Shown: piece by piece, positions 13,310-25,532 of the stretch
Numbering within the stretch: position 1 is the stretch's first letter
Layout: every line of letters begins with the position of its first letter
Assembly: GCA_947685225.1 (NCBI GenBank)
Contig: CANTUV010000004.1
Span: forward strand, 16,833,001 to 16,897,000
Length of the DNA stretch: 64,000 bases
Reading direction: 5' to 3'
Source: Garcia nutans
Lineage: Eukaryota > Streptophyta > Magnoliopsida > Malpighiales > Euphorbiaceae
Position numbers and translations under genes: made by a program
Notes under the pieces: model-generated
Told to the model about the DNA's origin: nothing
Database searches by the model: none
The model's input: only the letters and a program-made list of their open reading frames with translations

Positions 13310-15630
13310 TGTAATATCCTAATGTGTGCCCTAGAAGCTTGGATATAATTGTTGTTTGTTTGAATTTTGTGTATATGTTATGTTGATAAGAAAAGAGAAT
13401 GTTTATGTATTGTTTAAAAAGGAAAGTAATGTGTAGAGAGAAAGTGTATATGTTGGGTATATGGTTATATATATAACATATACATTAGTCAAAAGGGATG
13501 GTCAATGGAAGAGGATATTTATTTGTGATATGTGAAATTACTTAAATGGGCACATAAGTGACAAAGGTTAAGTTAAATGGATGAGGGCATTTAGGTAATT
13601 GCTTTGTTAGAATTGCTTGGTGGAGATTTAAAGAAGAAGAGAAGTTGACTTGTGTTTATTTTTCTTTTCTTCTTCTTTGTGTGCCGCCTATCCAAGAGAA
13701 GAGAGAGCAAAAGAGGTGTTTCAAATGCTAGAATCAAATTGAAGGAAGAATCAAAGGATTTGGTTGGAGATTTGTGAAATTTCTTCATTTAAGGTAAGTA
13801 CTATCTTGTTTATCTTTGTTATTTTTGAAGTTATGTTTGAGGTGGGTTGTGATGTGTTGAGATTATGAATAGGTGTGTTTGAGATGAGTTTATAAGTGTT
13901 GAGATTGATTATAAGTTAAAAAGGTTAAATTGATGTTGGTTTTGGTTGGAAGATGATAAGTTAAGAGTGATGTTTGGTTTTAGGGTTTTAAAATGGTAGA
14001 TGATTAAATGGATTGTTGATGTATTGTTAATGTGTATATTGTGATGAATATGTAAAATAAGTGTTAATGACTTTGATTACATCCATGTGAATGAGTTTAT
14101 GTTGTGCATAATGTGTTCAAATTCAATCAAAGGTGTTTTGGCTATGTTTAGGGTTTTATACATGAGAGAACGGCCAAACCAAGGAAGAGACACGGCCAAC
14201 CTAAAGTATTTTTGAGAGACATGGCCAAGTCTATGGAAATTTGGCCGTGTTGGATGATTTTTGGAGGAGACACGGCCGTGTCCCTTGCCCATGTTGGCTT
14301 CTGTTGCTTTTGGTTGGGAGACACGGCCACAAGCTTGGCCGTGTCCCTTGAGTGTGTTGGTCACTGTGTTTGGTTTTTGCTCTTCTTACATGATTGAGAT
14401 TGAACCTATATTTGATGATGCATATGATACTAAATGAACAATGTTATGTTATATGCATTGTAAATCTTGTGAATGGTAATGTGTTTTATGAATAATGTAC
14501 TTTGAAATGTTGTATCAATGATGCTATATGAATAATATGATTTGAGATATAATATGATATGAAGCCATTGTGATAGGCTATGATGATTCTATTGGAAGAA
14601 CATAAGGCATGTTTGCCTAATTGATGATGAGATTTGAGAATGAAATAATAAATGAATTGTGTGTCTAATGTGTTATTCATTTTTAGAGTTTTGTTATTGG
14701 TGGCATGCCTATTGGTAACATTCTCTTGAAGTTAGGTTGGATTTGATCCTTGAAGCCTAATTGAGATGTTACAACCCTTGAAGCTAGGTTGGATTGGTTC
14801 TTGAAGCCAAGTTGGGTTGATACTTAGCATGCTTTGTTCCCCTTGAAGCTTGGTTGAACCTAATCCTTGAAGCCTAGTTGGGTTTATGATAATGATAAAT
14901 GTGATAAAAAAAACCAAAGCATTAACTCTAAAAGTTGAATGGCATATTAGTGTGTTTTGGGCCCATGCTTGTCTTTGTTTAATGTGAATCATGAATGGTA
15001 AAATGATTGACTAATGATATATATATATGGAAGGATATTGAAATGTGATATGTTTATATATGTGGTTTATGAAATATAAAGGTATGTTGTTAGCCTTTCA
15101 TCTATGATATTGATTTGAGTAATAAAATGTGTAACATTGCAATGCACTAAAGCATAATGTTAGCATACTTTGTATTACTAAGCCGTTGGCTTAGCGCGAT
15201 ATTGTTGATCGCGCAGGTGACAGAGTTGAACCTGAGAGTTCTTCGAGACCGAGTGAGAGTAGACATTGAAGAGTTTATTTTGGGACTTAAAGATCAAAGA
15301 AGAGCTGCCAATCACGTATAACTTCTTTATATTTTGTAAAGTATTATTCATAATGTGAATATATGTATATTTTTAAATATGGATTTAAATGTTTTCATAT
15401 ATGTAACTATTTTATAAATTCCGCTGTGTATTAAGTAAAAGTACTTATATTTATTCTGTTTTTATATTACCAGTTAATTACTTATTTTCTATAAAGTATA
15501 ATGATAAAGATTATGGTATCTTTTAAAATGATTTGATTGTTAAAGAAAACCATAGCATCCCTATGTTCAGTGCACGTATATTACATTGTGGCATTTGTAG
15601 TGTGTTTGTACCGAGTGTGGGGGTGTTACA
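13310..15630 (+). repeat. 5' LTR of element A
   Basis: It runs from TGTAATATCCTAATG to GGGGGTGTTACA. Compared by eye with 31816-34141 it shows about 28 substitutions and a few indels, including a missing 15-bp TTGAGAGGCTTTTGG and an extra 12 bp near 14403. It holds GACACGGCC/GGCCGTGTC words (about 14160-14345), TTGAAGC repeats (about 14728-14885) and the inverted word ACTAAGCCGTTGGCTTAGC (15178-15196). Confidence 0.95.
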
Positions 15631-15637
15631 ATTATTT

Positions 15638-15649
15638 TGGTATCAGAGC
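15638..15649 (+). other. Primer binding site of element A (initiator tRNA-Met)
   Basis: TGGTATCAGAGC lies 7 bases after the 5' LTR. It is the standard complement to the 3' end of plant initiator methionine tRNA used by most plant gypsy and copia elements. Confidence 0.95.
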
Positions 15650-15799
15650 CTATGTTTGAGATTCTCAACCTAGGTAAAATGTAAGAAAAAGAATATTTTG
15701 ACTTTAAAAGTGAGTTTTTGAATAAAATACATGTTTGGGATTGGCAGTCTCTGATCTTTAATAAGATGTATTCTGCTGTGTTTGCAGACATAAATTGTG

Positions 15800-17159
15800 A
15801 TGGATTCTCACTCACATCAGTCAGTCGAGGGTAGTGCGGAAAGTGTAGCTCCGGATGAGATTAGAGAGGGAGCTAGAGTGGATAGTGCTGGAGAGGTACC
15901 TGCTTCTGTGTCGGGGAGACCAGCTGGTGGGGATGTTCCGCCAGTTTGGTTTAGGCATGTGGTAGAGGCTTTGAGGCAAGCACCAGTGCAACCACCGCCA
16001 CCACCCCCACAGCCTTTGGTATCAGTGAGAAAGTATGATAAGCTAAGGAAGTATGGAGCAGAAGATTTTCTAGGTACCATTGATCCACCTGTAGCAGAGC
16101 AGTGGCTAGACAAAGTACAAAGAATATTTGTTCAGTTGCAAGCCACTCCAGAGGAAAGGTTTGATTATGCAAGATCATTGTTGCAAAAGGACGCATATGA
16201 CTGGTGGAAGACAGTGCCCCATGCTATGGATGATCCACCAACATTATCCTATGCTGATTTTCTAAGAGAGTTTGAATTGAAGTACACTCCAAGAGAGTAG
16301 AAAGATGTAAAGAAAATGGAGTTTCTAAGCTTGAAGCAAGATCACCGGACTGTGACAAAATATGAGTTAGAGTTTATCCGGTTGAGCCAGTATGCTGGGG
16401 GTATTATATCTGATGAAATAGATAGATGCCAGAGATTTGAGGAGGGATTGAGGCCATCTATCATGTGTTTGGTGGCTGGATCTAGGTATCGTGATTTTTC
16501 CCAGTTGGTTGCAGCAGCTAGGAGTGTGGAGAGAGCTCAGGTTATTGCAGCTGCTTCAGAGGAAGAGATCAGGGTTAGAAGGCCCCAGTTTGAGGCAGGG
16601 TCTTCGTCTGTGAAAAGAGGTAAAGGAAGTTTTGTTCCTCGGGTTAGTAGGAGTCAGAGGCCAACGGGTAGGTCAGTACAGTTTCAGAGGCAGAGATCTA
16701 GACCTACAGTTTCTGTGGCGAGTGCTCCGACCCCAGTGACTCAGAGATCCACCTTACCCATATGCATTCATTGTGGTAGGCCACATGGTGGTACTTGTTG
16801 GAAGACTGGTGTAGCAGGGGTATGTTTCAGATGTGGATCTCCAGATCATTTTGTGAGAGATTGTCCTGAGAGACAGGAGAGGATGTCAGTGGATACTGCA
16901 GCTTCCCGACCTAGTGTGAGGGGAGGTCGAGGAGGCAGAGGTTTCAGCAGAGGAGGCAGATCTGGGTTCAGTTCTAGAGGAGGTTCTACATCCAGGGAGA
17001 GTAGACCAGAGGAGGCTGGATCTTCTCAGAGGATTTATGTGATGCAGAGGCAACCAGATGCTTCGGCAGTCATAGCTGGTATTTTTTCTTTATTTGGTAT
17101 TTCAGTACTTGCTTTGATTGATCCCGGATCCACGCATTCATATATTAGTGCATCTGTTT
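15800..17159 (+). pseudogene. Element A gag and start of protease
   Basis: The ATG at 15800 (MDSHSHQSVEGS) starts a Gag with a Pro-rich stretch (about residues 55-70) and the Gag core around FDYARSLLQKDAYDWW. After a basic Gln/Arg-rich segment comes a zinc knuckle CFRCGSPDHFVRDC (16823-16864, CX2CX4HX4C), then Gly/Arg-rich repeats and the protease active-site region LIDPGSTHSYISAS. An in-frame TAG at 16298-16300 breaks it; element C has a Tyr codon there, so this stop is not a C-to-T change. The frame is cut at 17159 by element B and resumes at 28473. Confidence 0.93.
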
Positions 17160-20099
17160 TGTAACACCCCATCTTAGCCTACGTTTATAGACCAAGATGG
17201 ACTGTTATTTCATGGTGGTTGTGTCTTAACATTTTACTTAGCCAGTTTTAAGTGCAGATTTTAAAAAAAATTTGCCAGAACCTCCCCTAAAAATGGAGGT
17301 CCCAAGTGTCGCCAAAACTGATTTTTTTAATTTTTGAAAAATATTTTGTTTCACAATTCAACTCAAGCACACTCCCAATAATCCACCCTTATAACCTCAA
17401 CTACAATCCTGCAAGAAGAATTCACACTTCTATACTTGCATACATAAGTGCTAAACCCAAATAAGATTTATTAAATTACTAGCAGTGTACGTGTTCTAGC
17501 TTTTCATTATTATACATTTATTTGCTAGATCATACAAGTTTATGTACATGCCATATTACTACAATCAATCATATCCAAACTCCTACCCAAAGTAGTAGTC
17601 AAGGCCAGCTGCGCAGGACATGCTGCAATCTCGTCTCCTCGTTTAACCTACGAGTTTAGAGGGAAACTAAACTCGCTAAGAAATTGCTTAGTGGGTACTT
17701 AAATCATTGCAATAAAATAATAAAATGAAAGAATGATTTGAACATACATTTATATACTTTAAATACTTGAAAGGAATCAATACAAAACACAGATGGTAAA
17801 AAGGCTTGACTGAATAATTTGAATTTAAATCATTTCTCTTGCTTTTATCATTTTGGTTGCTCTACTGGTTTAACAGAACGTCAGCGGATAAGGAAGGGTC
17901 ATGATAAACATATCTCGTCATGATCATATTTCATTATCTTTCATCATAATTCTTGCACATGCGCCAATGGCCATTATCATTGCATCATTGATCATATCAT
18001 TGTAATCATCGGCCTTCAGCCGGTACATCATATCATGTCATAAGCAGTACTGCAATAATAGTATGATGCATCATACCCTTATCTCAAGGGTTCTGTCATA
18101 ACCAAGTAGAGCATAAATAATTTATTAAATTACTTTGATCATGATATTCAATAAGCCATGATTTGTCCATAATGCATGTATTGTCGGAATAGCTTGTCAT
18201 GATGCCTTTCTGATCATTTCCAATTCTCCTTCATGTCATTTTATATGATTTAACATCAATCCATATCATAATATTCAAGTTTTAACACATTTAGAAAAAT
18301 GACCAAAGGAATAGTAGCGCGGCGCGTAAAATCGGCAACGCAATAGCGCGCGACAACTAAATGGTAAAATCTGTTTTTACTGCTGAAAATCAGTCAACTT
18401 TGGCAACGGTTTTGACCAAGTAAACAAACTTATTTTTGGCTGAATTTTTTCAGGAAAACACTTTCATAAGTTAACTAAATGCATGTAAAATTTCGTCGAA
18501 AAATTCTTTCGTTTGCCCCTTCAACGGACTGCCCAAAATGAAAGCTGCAGAATGGTGCCCAAAAGGGACCATTCGGCCCAATTTTCCAAACTTGAGGGAA
18601 ATTCATTTTTTTCTTGCAAAATTGATTTTTAGAATCCTTTTGTGATACCATTGAAGGACTAAGGGTCCCTCTTCCAAAAATCAAACCAAAGGAGTGATTA
18701 AAAGTTCATCAAAGTTTATGGATAATTGAGCAAAGTTTAGCTAGTTTGTTTTGTTTTCATTCTTTTCACAATCAATTGATTACAAATGGTTCAAGAGCAC
18801 TTTCCCACATATTTACCACACAGAATAACATTATTTCAAAACCATTTCAAAAGTCCCATAATGCAAAATATGTGAATTAATTGAAAAGGGCAATGATTTA
18901 AGTACCAAACCTTGTTTATTTGCTTTGTTCCTTGCTTGTCCTATTCTTTCTTCCCTTATTCTTCTTTATCCCTTTGATTTCCTATAATTCTCATAACTTT
19001 TCTTTCATTGATAACTTGAAAACTATCAATCAAATGAATAAACTAAAGCTAGAATTGGAATCCTTACCTTAAAATTAAGCTTTTCCTTCCAAAAATCAAC
19101 TTGAACACTTGAAAAATTCCTTCCCTTTTTTGATGGAGAGAATTTCGGCCATACCTCTAAAAAATGGAGAGAAAAATGTGTCCTTTGTTCTTTAATCATC
19201 CTTCTCTCCCTTTTTATATTTTTCCATTTTCCATTTATTTAATTAATTTCATTTTGGAGGGTTAAGATGTAACCACCACAAAAGTATCTTTAACTAGGAT
19301 GGTGCCATATGGAGGGTTAAGATTAATCCAACCCAAAAGTGTCTTTAAACAAGATTTTGCCATGTGTCCTTTTCTAGAAAATTACTATGCCATGTGTCCC
19401 TTTTCTAGAAAATGGGTGGAAGTGAAAAGACCAAAATACCCTTCAATGGAAGGTTTTGCCTTTTCTTCGTACCCGGGTGGTTTTACGACGCGTAAAATAT
19501 ACCGTTCTCCTCCTTTCAACCTCTCGTTTCCATTTCCGACATTCATTCTTGATTTTGAGCTAATTTATAAAAATTACGCTCATGCCCTTGACTTTTGTAA
19601 AAATTCCCTTTAGGTCCTTACGTGATTCGGGTCTCCACTTAGGTTCGTTCTTCAACATCGATCACTGCGGAGTCCTTCCGTTTACTTCGAATACCTTTAC
19701 GTGTCTTGTTTTCCAGTGTATATATTATTATCACAAGAATGACAAAAATACCCTTGGTCAAGAATCCACTGTATCTCTCAAACTATGTGTTTTCGGGAAA
19801 AACCGTGGTGTTCCATTTCGACCCAATTTTTCTCTACTTTCCATTTCTGGAGTCTGTTATATGCACTATTAAGAACCTCCAGTACAACTTTTGGAAATTA
19901 TAGTTACCTCCCCAAAACTTTTTGAAATTACAGTCACCTCCCCAAAACTTTTACAATCTTTTCAGTTAGGTCCTTTTTGTCCTATAGAGCTTCCTTTCAC
20001 TTCGTGTTCTTTGGTGATTACTCGGGATGGCTCCCGTTACTGTACGCGGATGTACGATACATGGATGTACTGTACATATGTACAAATTGGGTCGTGACA
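17160..20099 (-). repeat. 3' LTR of element B
   Basis: On the + strand it runs from TGTAACACCCCATC to GGGTCGTGACA. It is the same length as its partner at 25533-28472, with roughly 13 single-base differences by eye, mostly transitions. It contains the inverted word GCTAAGAAATTGCTTAGT (17675-17692), where the partner reads GCTAAGCAATTGCTTAGT. Open frames in both LTRs (for example near 18475-18684, 19299-19872, 26869-27057 and 27672-28245) are chance frames in noncoding DNA. Confidence 0.95.
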
Positions 20100-20112
20100 T
20101 TTCTTCCCCTCT
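20100..20112 (-). other. Polypurine tract of element B
   Basis: On the minus strand AGAGGGGAAGAAA lies directly beside the 3' LTR. Confidence 0.85.
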
Positions 20113-20149
20113 AAAATTTAGGCTTCGTCCCGAAGCCGATCGGGTGTAA

Positions 20150-21309
20150 AATTTAGGCTTCCATCCTCATTATTCCTTCTTTTTCCCAAAATATCTCTTC
20201 CATTCTATGGTTCCTTCGCCGCACTTTAACTGGAGGAAATCTCTTATTTCTTAATCCTTTGACTTTTCATGCTAAAATTTCTATTGGTTCTTCTTCATAA
20301 TTTAGGTCAGATTGGACTCTGATGTTTTGTGTCTTTATATCGTGTGTGAAGTTCAACGATATTGCCTTATCATTGAAACGTGAAAATCATTATGTATTTT
20401 GTTCAGTTCTGGTAATAGAGTTAACCGATAGGCTATTGATCTATGCGTTCGATGATCTCGTATAGTCCAATAAGCCTAAGGCTTAACTTACTTTTCTGCT
20501 TAAATCTTAATACCTTCTTTCATAGGAAAGTCTTAAGAAAAACCTTGTCTTCCACTTAGAGTTCTATGTCCCTTCGTTTCGAGTCCGCATATGCTTTTGC
20601 TCCTACCTACCCGCATATGATTTTATCTTGTCTCTACTTAATTCCATCCAACACACTGGGCGTTACCCTATATCGGTGTTACTATTAATTCAGCATACGT
20701 TAACCTACCCACATCGGTGTTCCATGTTTTCTTTTGTATACTTCTTTATAGGGAGTTACCGTATGCTGAATTAATAGTCATTGTTATATGCATATTAAAT
20801 TAAATTCAAATACCTATTCCAGCCACCCTTAAATTCTATAACACATACTCTTAATATGTCCTCCCAAAAATTTGGATTACTCTTTCAAATCGTCCATCTG
20901 TTTACGGGTGAAAGGCAGTGCTATAATTTGTTTGGGTTTCAGAAGCTGTTTGCGACTTCTATCATAAATTCATGATGAACTGTGGACCTCTGCGTAAAAT
21001 GATAGACGTTGGAATCCTGTGTAATCGTACAATTTCCTTGGCGTACATTTCTACCAATTTATCTATTGAATAATCCATTAGTAAAAGTAGAAAATGAGCT
21101 AACTTAGTTAGGCAGTCAATGATTATCCGAACAATGTCCTGCCGGCCTCGTGTCATTGGTACTTCTATGACGAAATCCATAGTGATATGTTCCCACTTCC
21201 ATACCAGACTGGGAATTAGTTGTAACTGTCCCGATAGGATTTGATATTTCGCTTTTGCTTGTTGACATATTAAACATTTGGTCATAAAATCAACAATATC
21301 TCTCTTCAT
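20150..21309 (-). pseudogene. Element B integrase and chromodomain remnant
   Basis: Minus-strand 21309-20962 encodes an eroded integrase: CLICQQAKAKYQ (zinc-binding pair), WKWEHITMDFVIEVP with the first catalytic Asp region, and DCLTKLAHFLLLLMDYS. The second Asp block is changed (LRRGPQFIMNL in place of the usual SDRDPRFTS), so catalysis would be lost. Near 20156-20235 the minus strand still reads VKVRRRNHRMEEIFWEKEG, a decayed chromodomain tail. The 700 bp between carries many stops. Confidence 0.85.
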
Positions 21310-22129
21310 TCCAGGCTACCATTAAAACTTCTTTAGATATTGATACTTTTGTAACTCCTGGATGCATTGCGTAGAGACTACTATATGCTTTTCAAAAAAA
21401 ATTTTCTTTCTTATGTCTCCCATTGTTCGTATCATTATTCTATTGTCATAATACAAACCACTGTTCTTAGAAATTTAGAATTTTATATCCTTTCCTCCTT
21501 GCACTTGCTTGATCCATTTTTGTATTTGTTCATTTTTCTTTTGCACTTGATGAATTTCTTGAAAAGAAACATAGTTTATGCTTGCATTTCTATTACTAGT
21601 ACTTCCTCTTCCATTGCTCTTAAACTGATCTTTATAGCGCCTAAGGCTGGTATCAAATTTCCACCAAGTGCATCGGCCACCACGTTAGCTTTTCCTAGAT
21701 GATAATTTATAACTTAGCTGTTATTTCCAAAACATGGGCTTACTTTCCTTACCATAAATTGAGATCCTCATGGGTTGGCTGATATTTTAAACTTTTGCGT
21801 CTGTATAAATATAACACTTTTCTCCATATAAATCATATCTCCAAATCTTGAAGGCCAATACGATAACTGTTAATTGCAAACAGTGTGCCGGGTTATTATT
21901 ATTATTTTTTTCGTATGGTTTAAATCATCAAAAGACTTATGCGACTATTTTATCCTTTTTCATATGCATATAACCTTAACCGACTATATATCACAAATTC
22001 TTTGCTGGACACGGGCCGTATGGGTATTGCAACATTCGTTAACTTTTCCTTTAGTTTCTCAAAGTTCCTCTAACATTTATCAGTCCATTGGAGTTTCGCA
22101 TTCCTTTGAAACAACCTTGCCATTGGGAT

Positions 22130-22718
22130 GATAATAATGGAAAACCCTTTTATAAAACATTATTAGTACCCAGCCAGTCCTAAGAAGATTTTCACTTCTA
22201 TTACTGTCTTTGGTGTTTTCCATTCCAAAATGGCTTTTGTTTTCTTAAGACCTACTTTAATGCCTTATGCTAATATGGTGTGTTCTAAGAATGTCACTTT
22301 TTCCAATAAAAATTTGCATTTGTCATGTTTGACGTACAACTGCTTCTCTCGCAACATTTGCAATACTATGCAAAAGTATCGATCGTATTCTTCTTTGTTC
22401 CTTAAATAAATAAAGGTGTCATCTATGAACACCATTTACAAATTGGTCAAAATATGGATGAAAGATATGATTCATTAAATCCATGAATACTACTGACACA
22501 TTTGTGGGCTCAAAAGGCGTTACAAGGAACTTATAACGTCCGTATCGAGTTCTAGATGTAGTCTTTGGAATGTCTTTTCCTTTGATCCGCAGCTGCTGAT
22601 ATCCCAGTCGGTGATCTATTTTTTTTTTTTTAAACAAAACCTTGGTTCCCTTAAGTTGTTTGAATACATCGTCAATGGATGGTAATAGATATTTATCCTT
22701 AATCGCAAGCTCATTCAA
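22130..22718 (-). pseudogene. Element B reverse transcriptase remnant
   Basis: Minus-strand 22718-22419 matches the finger/palm region (KDKYLLPSIDDVFKQLKGTK and DHRLGYQQLRIKGKD). After a frameshift, 22440-22130 continues with VFIDDTFIYLRNKEEYDR, which keeps the catalytic DD pair, then REKQLYVKHDKCKF and KVTFLEHT, followed by stops. The IDLRSGYHQL block seen in element A is changed to KKIDHRLGYQQL. Nonfunctional. Confidence 0.88.
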
Positions 22719-23040
22719 CTACTATAGTTCACATATGACCTTAAGGATTTATCTTTCTTCTTGACAAAGAGTACTGGCATGCCCCATGAAGAAATACTTG
22801 GCCGTATAAGACTCTTGTCGAGTAGCTTCTATAATTGTGTTTTCATTTCTTTGGGTTCCGCTGGTACCATTCAGTATGAGGCAACCGACACCGGTGCAGT
22901 TCCCGGATATACATTTATAGTGAATCCTACTTTTCTCTTAGGTGATAATCCGGGTAGCTTGTCTAAAGAAACATCGAGAAAATCACGCATTGTTGATACC
23001 TCTTGAATCTTTATCACATTCTTCTTTGCTTCCATAGTGC

Positions 23041-23229
23041 TTACCAAGTGTGCCTCACATCTGTTTGTATGGAATGCCTTGTTGTAACTGCTGCTGTTAC
23101 GTTGTTTAGGTAATCGGCTCTCTTTCCTACTACCGTCACTTCCTCCTTATGGGGAGTATGAAGTGTTACTTCTTTCTTCTTATAATCTACCACTGTTTTA
23201 TGCCTTGTTAGCCAATCCAATACCAACAT
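23041..23229 (-). pseudogene. Element B protease-end remnant
   Basis: Minus-strand MLVLDWLTRHKTVVDYKKKE corresponds to element A's MEWLSRHGAVVDCKKK, the segment after the aspartic protease active site. It is short, with frameshifts on both sides. Confidence 0.8.
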
Positions 23230-23559
23230 TACGTCAAATTCTCAGAATGGTAACTCTATTAAATTTTCTGGAAATGCATTTTCATGTAACTCTATAGAAC
23301 ATTCTTTAATCACTTGTGTATAACTACCTCGTCTCTTATCAGATTTATAACTAATGTTTCAAACTTAACATATCCTACTGATAATTCTTCTAAGTTTTCA
23401 TCACGTAGTCTCTGGCTGGTGTACTTGAATTGAGCTAGTCAACGGTCTCTGATTGTGCTCTTTGAAAATTTGAATCACTTTCCTTTCCCCTGCTTAGGCC
23501 TCGGCCAAAAGCGGGTCATGATTTTTCTGTCGGTGTGGTTGCATTCACTTGTTTTTCTG

Positions 23560-25200
23560 ACAGTTTACCCTAACATGATCTGGTGCCCCGCATTCCCAGC
23601 ATCCATCTGTTAAATCCTAGCATTCACTCTTATATCTTCATCCACTGTGTTTGCATAGAGGAGTAATATATCCTTCAAATCTATATTTCTTTCCAATCCT
23701 CTAGTAATTTTTGTATTGTTACTTTTTCCTTTTTCCTTTACCTAGTCCTTGGGTTGTTATTACTTTCATTCTTTCCTTTTTGATCTAATTTTAATTTTGC
23801 ACTTTCTACCTCTTTAGTTCTCAATTTCTCTCTTTCTCTTCTTTCTTTTTTTTTTCCATCATTGACTGAATTCATAAATCTCATATATCCTCTTCTTATA
23901 ATTTCTTAATTTTGATGATTACATTGGGGCATTTTCAGGAAAAATCGCAATACAGTGTTTTGATTAGATTTCGTCTAGTTTCTACTCATATAGTACGTCA
24001 CCTACCTTATTAAGACTTCACGGGATGGTCACCCATCATCATTGGTTGAGCACGTTTAACTCTGATTTCTTGCTAAATTTCAACATGACCTTCTTAGTGC
24101 GCTTACTTCATCTGCTTATGTGAATATTGTACATGGGGTTACTGTACATATTCTATAGTGGCCGGACATGAGAATTTCTCATATACTTATTTCTGTTCAC
24201 TCATCTTTGTTATCTAAGTTCTATCTATTTTATCTCTTACCATTTGGTCTTAACATTTTACGTACTTTTCTTTTTTCCTCTTATTCTGTTCCTCTTTTTA
24301 TTCCATTCTTCAAATTTCATTTTCTTATATACATTTTCATTTTTTTCATTCATATACGCCTATCTAACCTTCTACTGGAACCCCTTATAAGGACCCCGGT
24401 ATACTAGCTACGAATGTCTGGCACCTTGAACCTTGGCCGGATCCTTGGCTTTGCAATCGCCGGCTTTACTGTGTAAAACTATCTTCACTTCTAAACTTCT
24501 TCTCAACTTGTCAAAATCTTCCCAAGCTTTAAGTTTGTACTCTCTTTTGTTGCATACGTTGGTCTCTACTTCTCTAATCTATCTATACCCTCTCTATACC
24601 TAAAACTTTCACAACTAATCTTGTAAATTCAAACACATCCATGACTACTAATTGTACTTTAATTTCATTATTTAATCCTTCCAAAACCTTTGACGTCTTT
24701 CTTGCTTTGTTTCTATCATTTTCTTTGCATACTTACTAAGACGGGTGAACTCTCTATCATACTCAGATACTGTCATTCTTCCTTGCTGTAGATATATAAA
24801 CTCAATTCTCCTTGCGTTTAGGTATGTTTTACCAAGTGTATGTTTCTTCTACCAAAAGGGACATGGCATAAATAAATCTTTTATCTGGCGTGCATCTCAG
24901 TTGTTCCAATGCCCTACTGGTACTGTCCAAACAGTACTCAACTTCTTCAAATCCTTCTTCCCTACTAGCCTTAAATTCTTTAGCCCCATATTTCCTTAAC
25001 TACTCAATTGGGGACTTCCTTTCTCTTTTGGTAGCAACAGGTACCATTCTTGCCGTTTATTGCAATGGTACTATCATCTATCTTAAATAAACTTTGGGGC
25101 CTTCCACAGCCACCGTTGCGGGTCGTGGCATAAGTCCAAGATCCATTTCTACATTTATGGATACGAAAGCGTGTGATTCCTTTTCTTGATCTATAATTCT
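23560..25200 (-). pseudogene. Element B gag remnant with zinc knuckle
   Basis: On the minus strand 23601-23560 reads CWECGAPDHVRVNC, a perfect CX2CX4HX4C zinc knuckle. Further upstream, near 24970-24880, is LEQLRCTPDKRFIYAMSLL, matching the Gag core that in element A contains LQATPEERFDYARSLL. Near 25150-25085 the minus strand reads MDLGLMPRPATVAVEGPKV. Stops and shifts separate the pieces. Plus-strand frames here are shadows. Confidence 0.75.
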
Positions 25201-25515
25201 TTCTGATTCTGCCTCTTGCAACCTTATACCGTATACATATGTCGTGATAAGAATTAGCAGATGGCTTGACTCAACACATTAACTTTCCTATATGGCATGT
25301 ACGTAAGCACTATTAGATTTTCCTTTATCACATGTACCTTATATACTTATGTATTTATAATATTCTTTCTACTATACCGACATTCTGTACCTAAATGATA
25401 TATGCTCTCATTTCTTATCTGCTATAGGATATCCCATTTTACATTGGTAATGGCCACTCCCAACATAAAATGTGTATCCTCCTATGTTGAATTTTCCAGG
25501 ACCGGCTAAACCGGT

Positions 25516-25527
25516 GCTCTGATACCA
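25516..25527 (-). other. Primer binding site of element B (initiator tRNA-Met)
   Basis: The + strand reads GCTCTGATACCA, the reverse complement of TGGTATCAGAGC, five bases from the right LTR. It fixes the element's minus orientation. Confidence 0.95.
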
Positions 25528-25532
25528 CTAAA

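Noticed and set aside
18475..20097. Several open frames in B's LTR, repeated at 26809-28470
   Set aside because: They occur in both LTR copies, have no known domain, and the LTR is noncoding.
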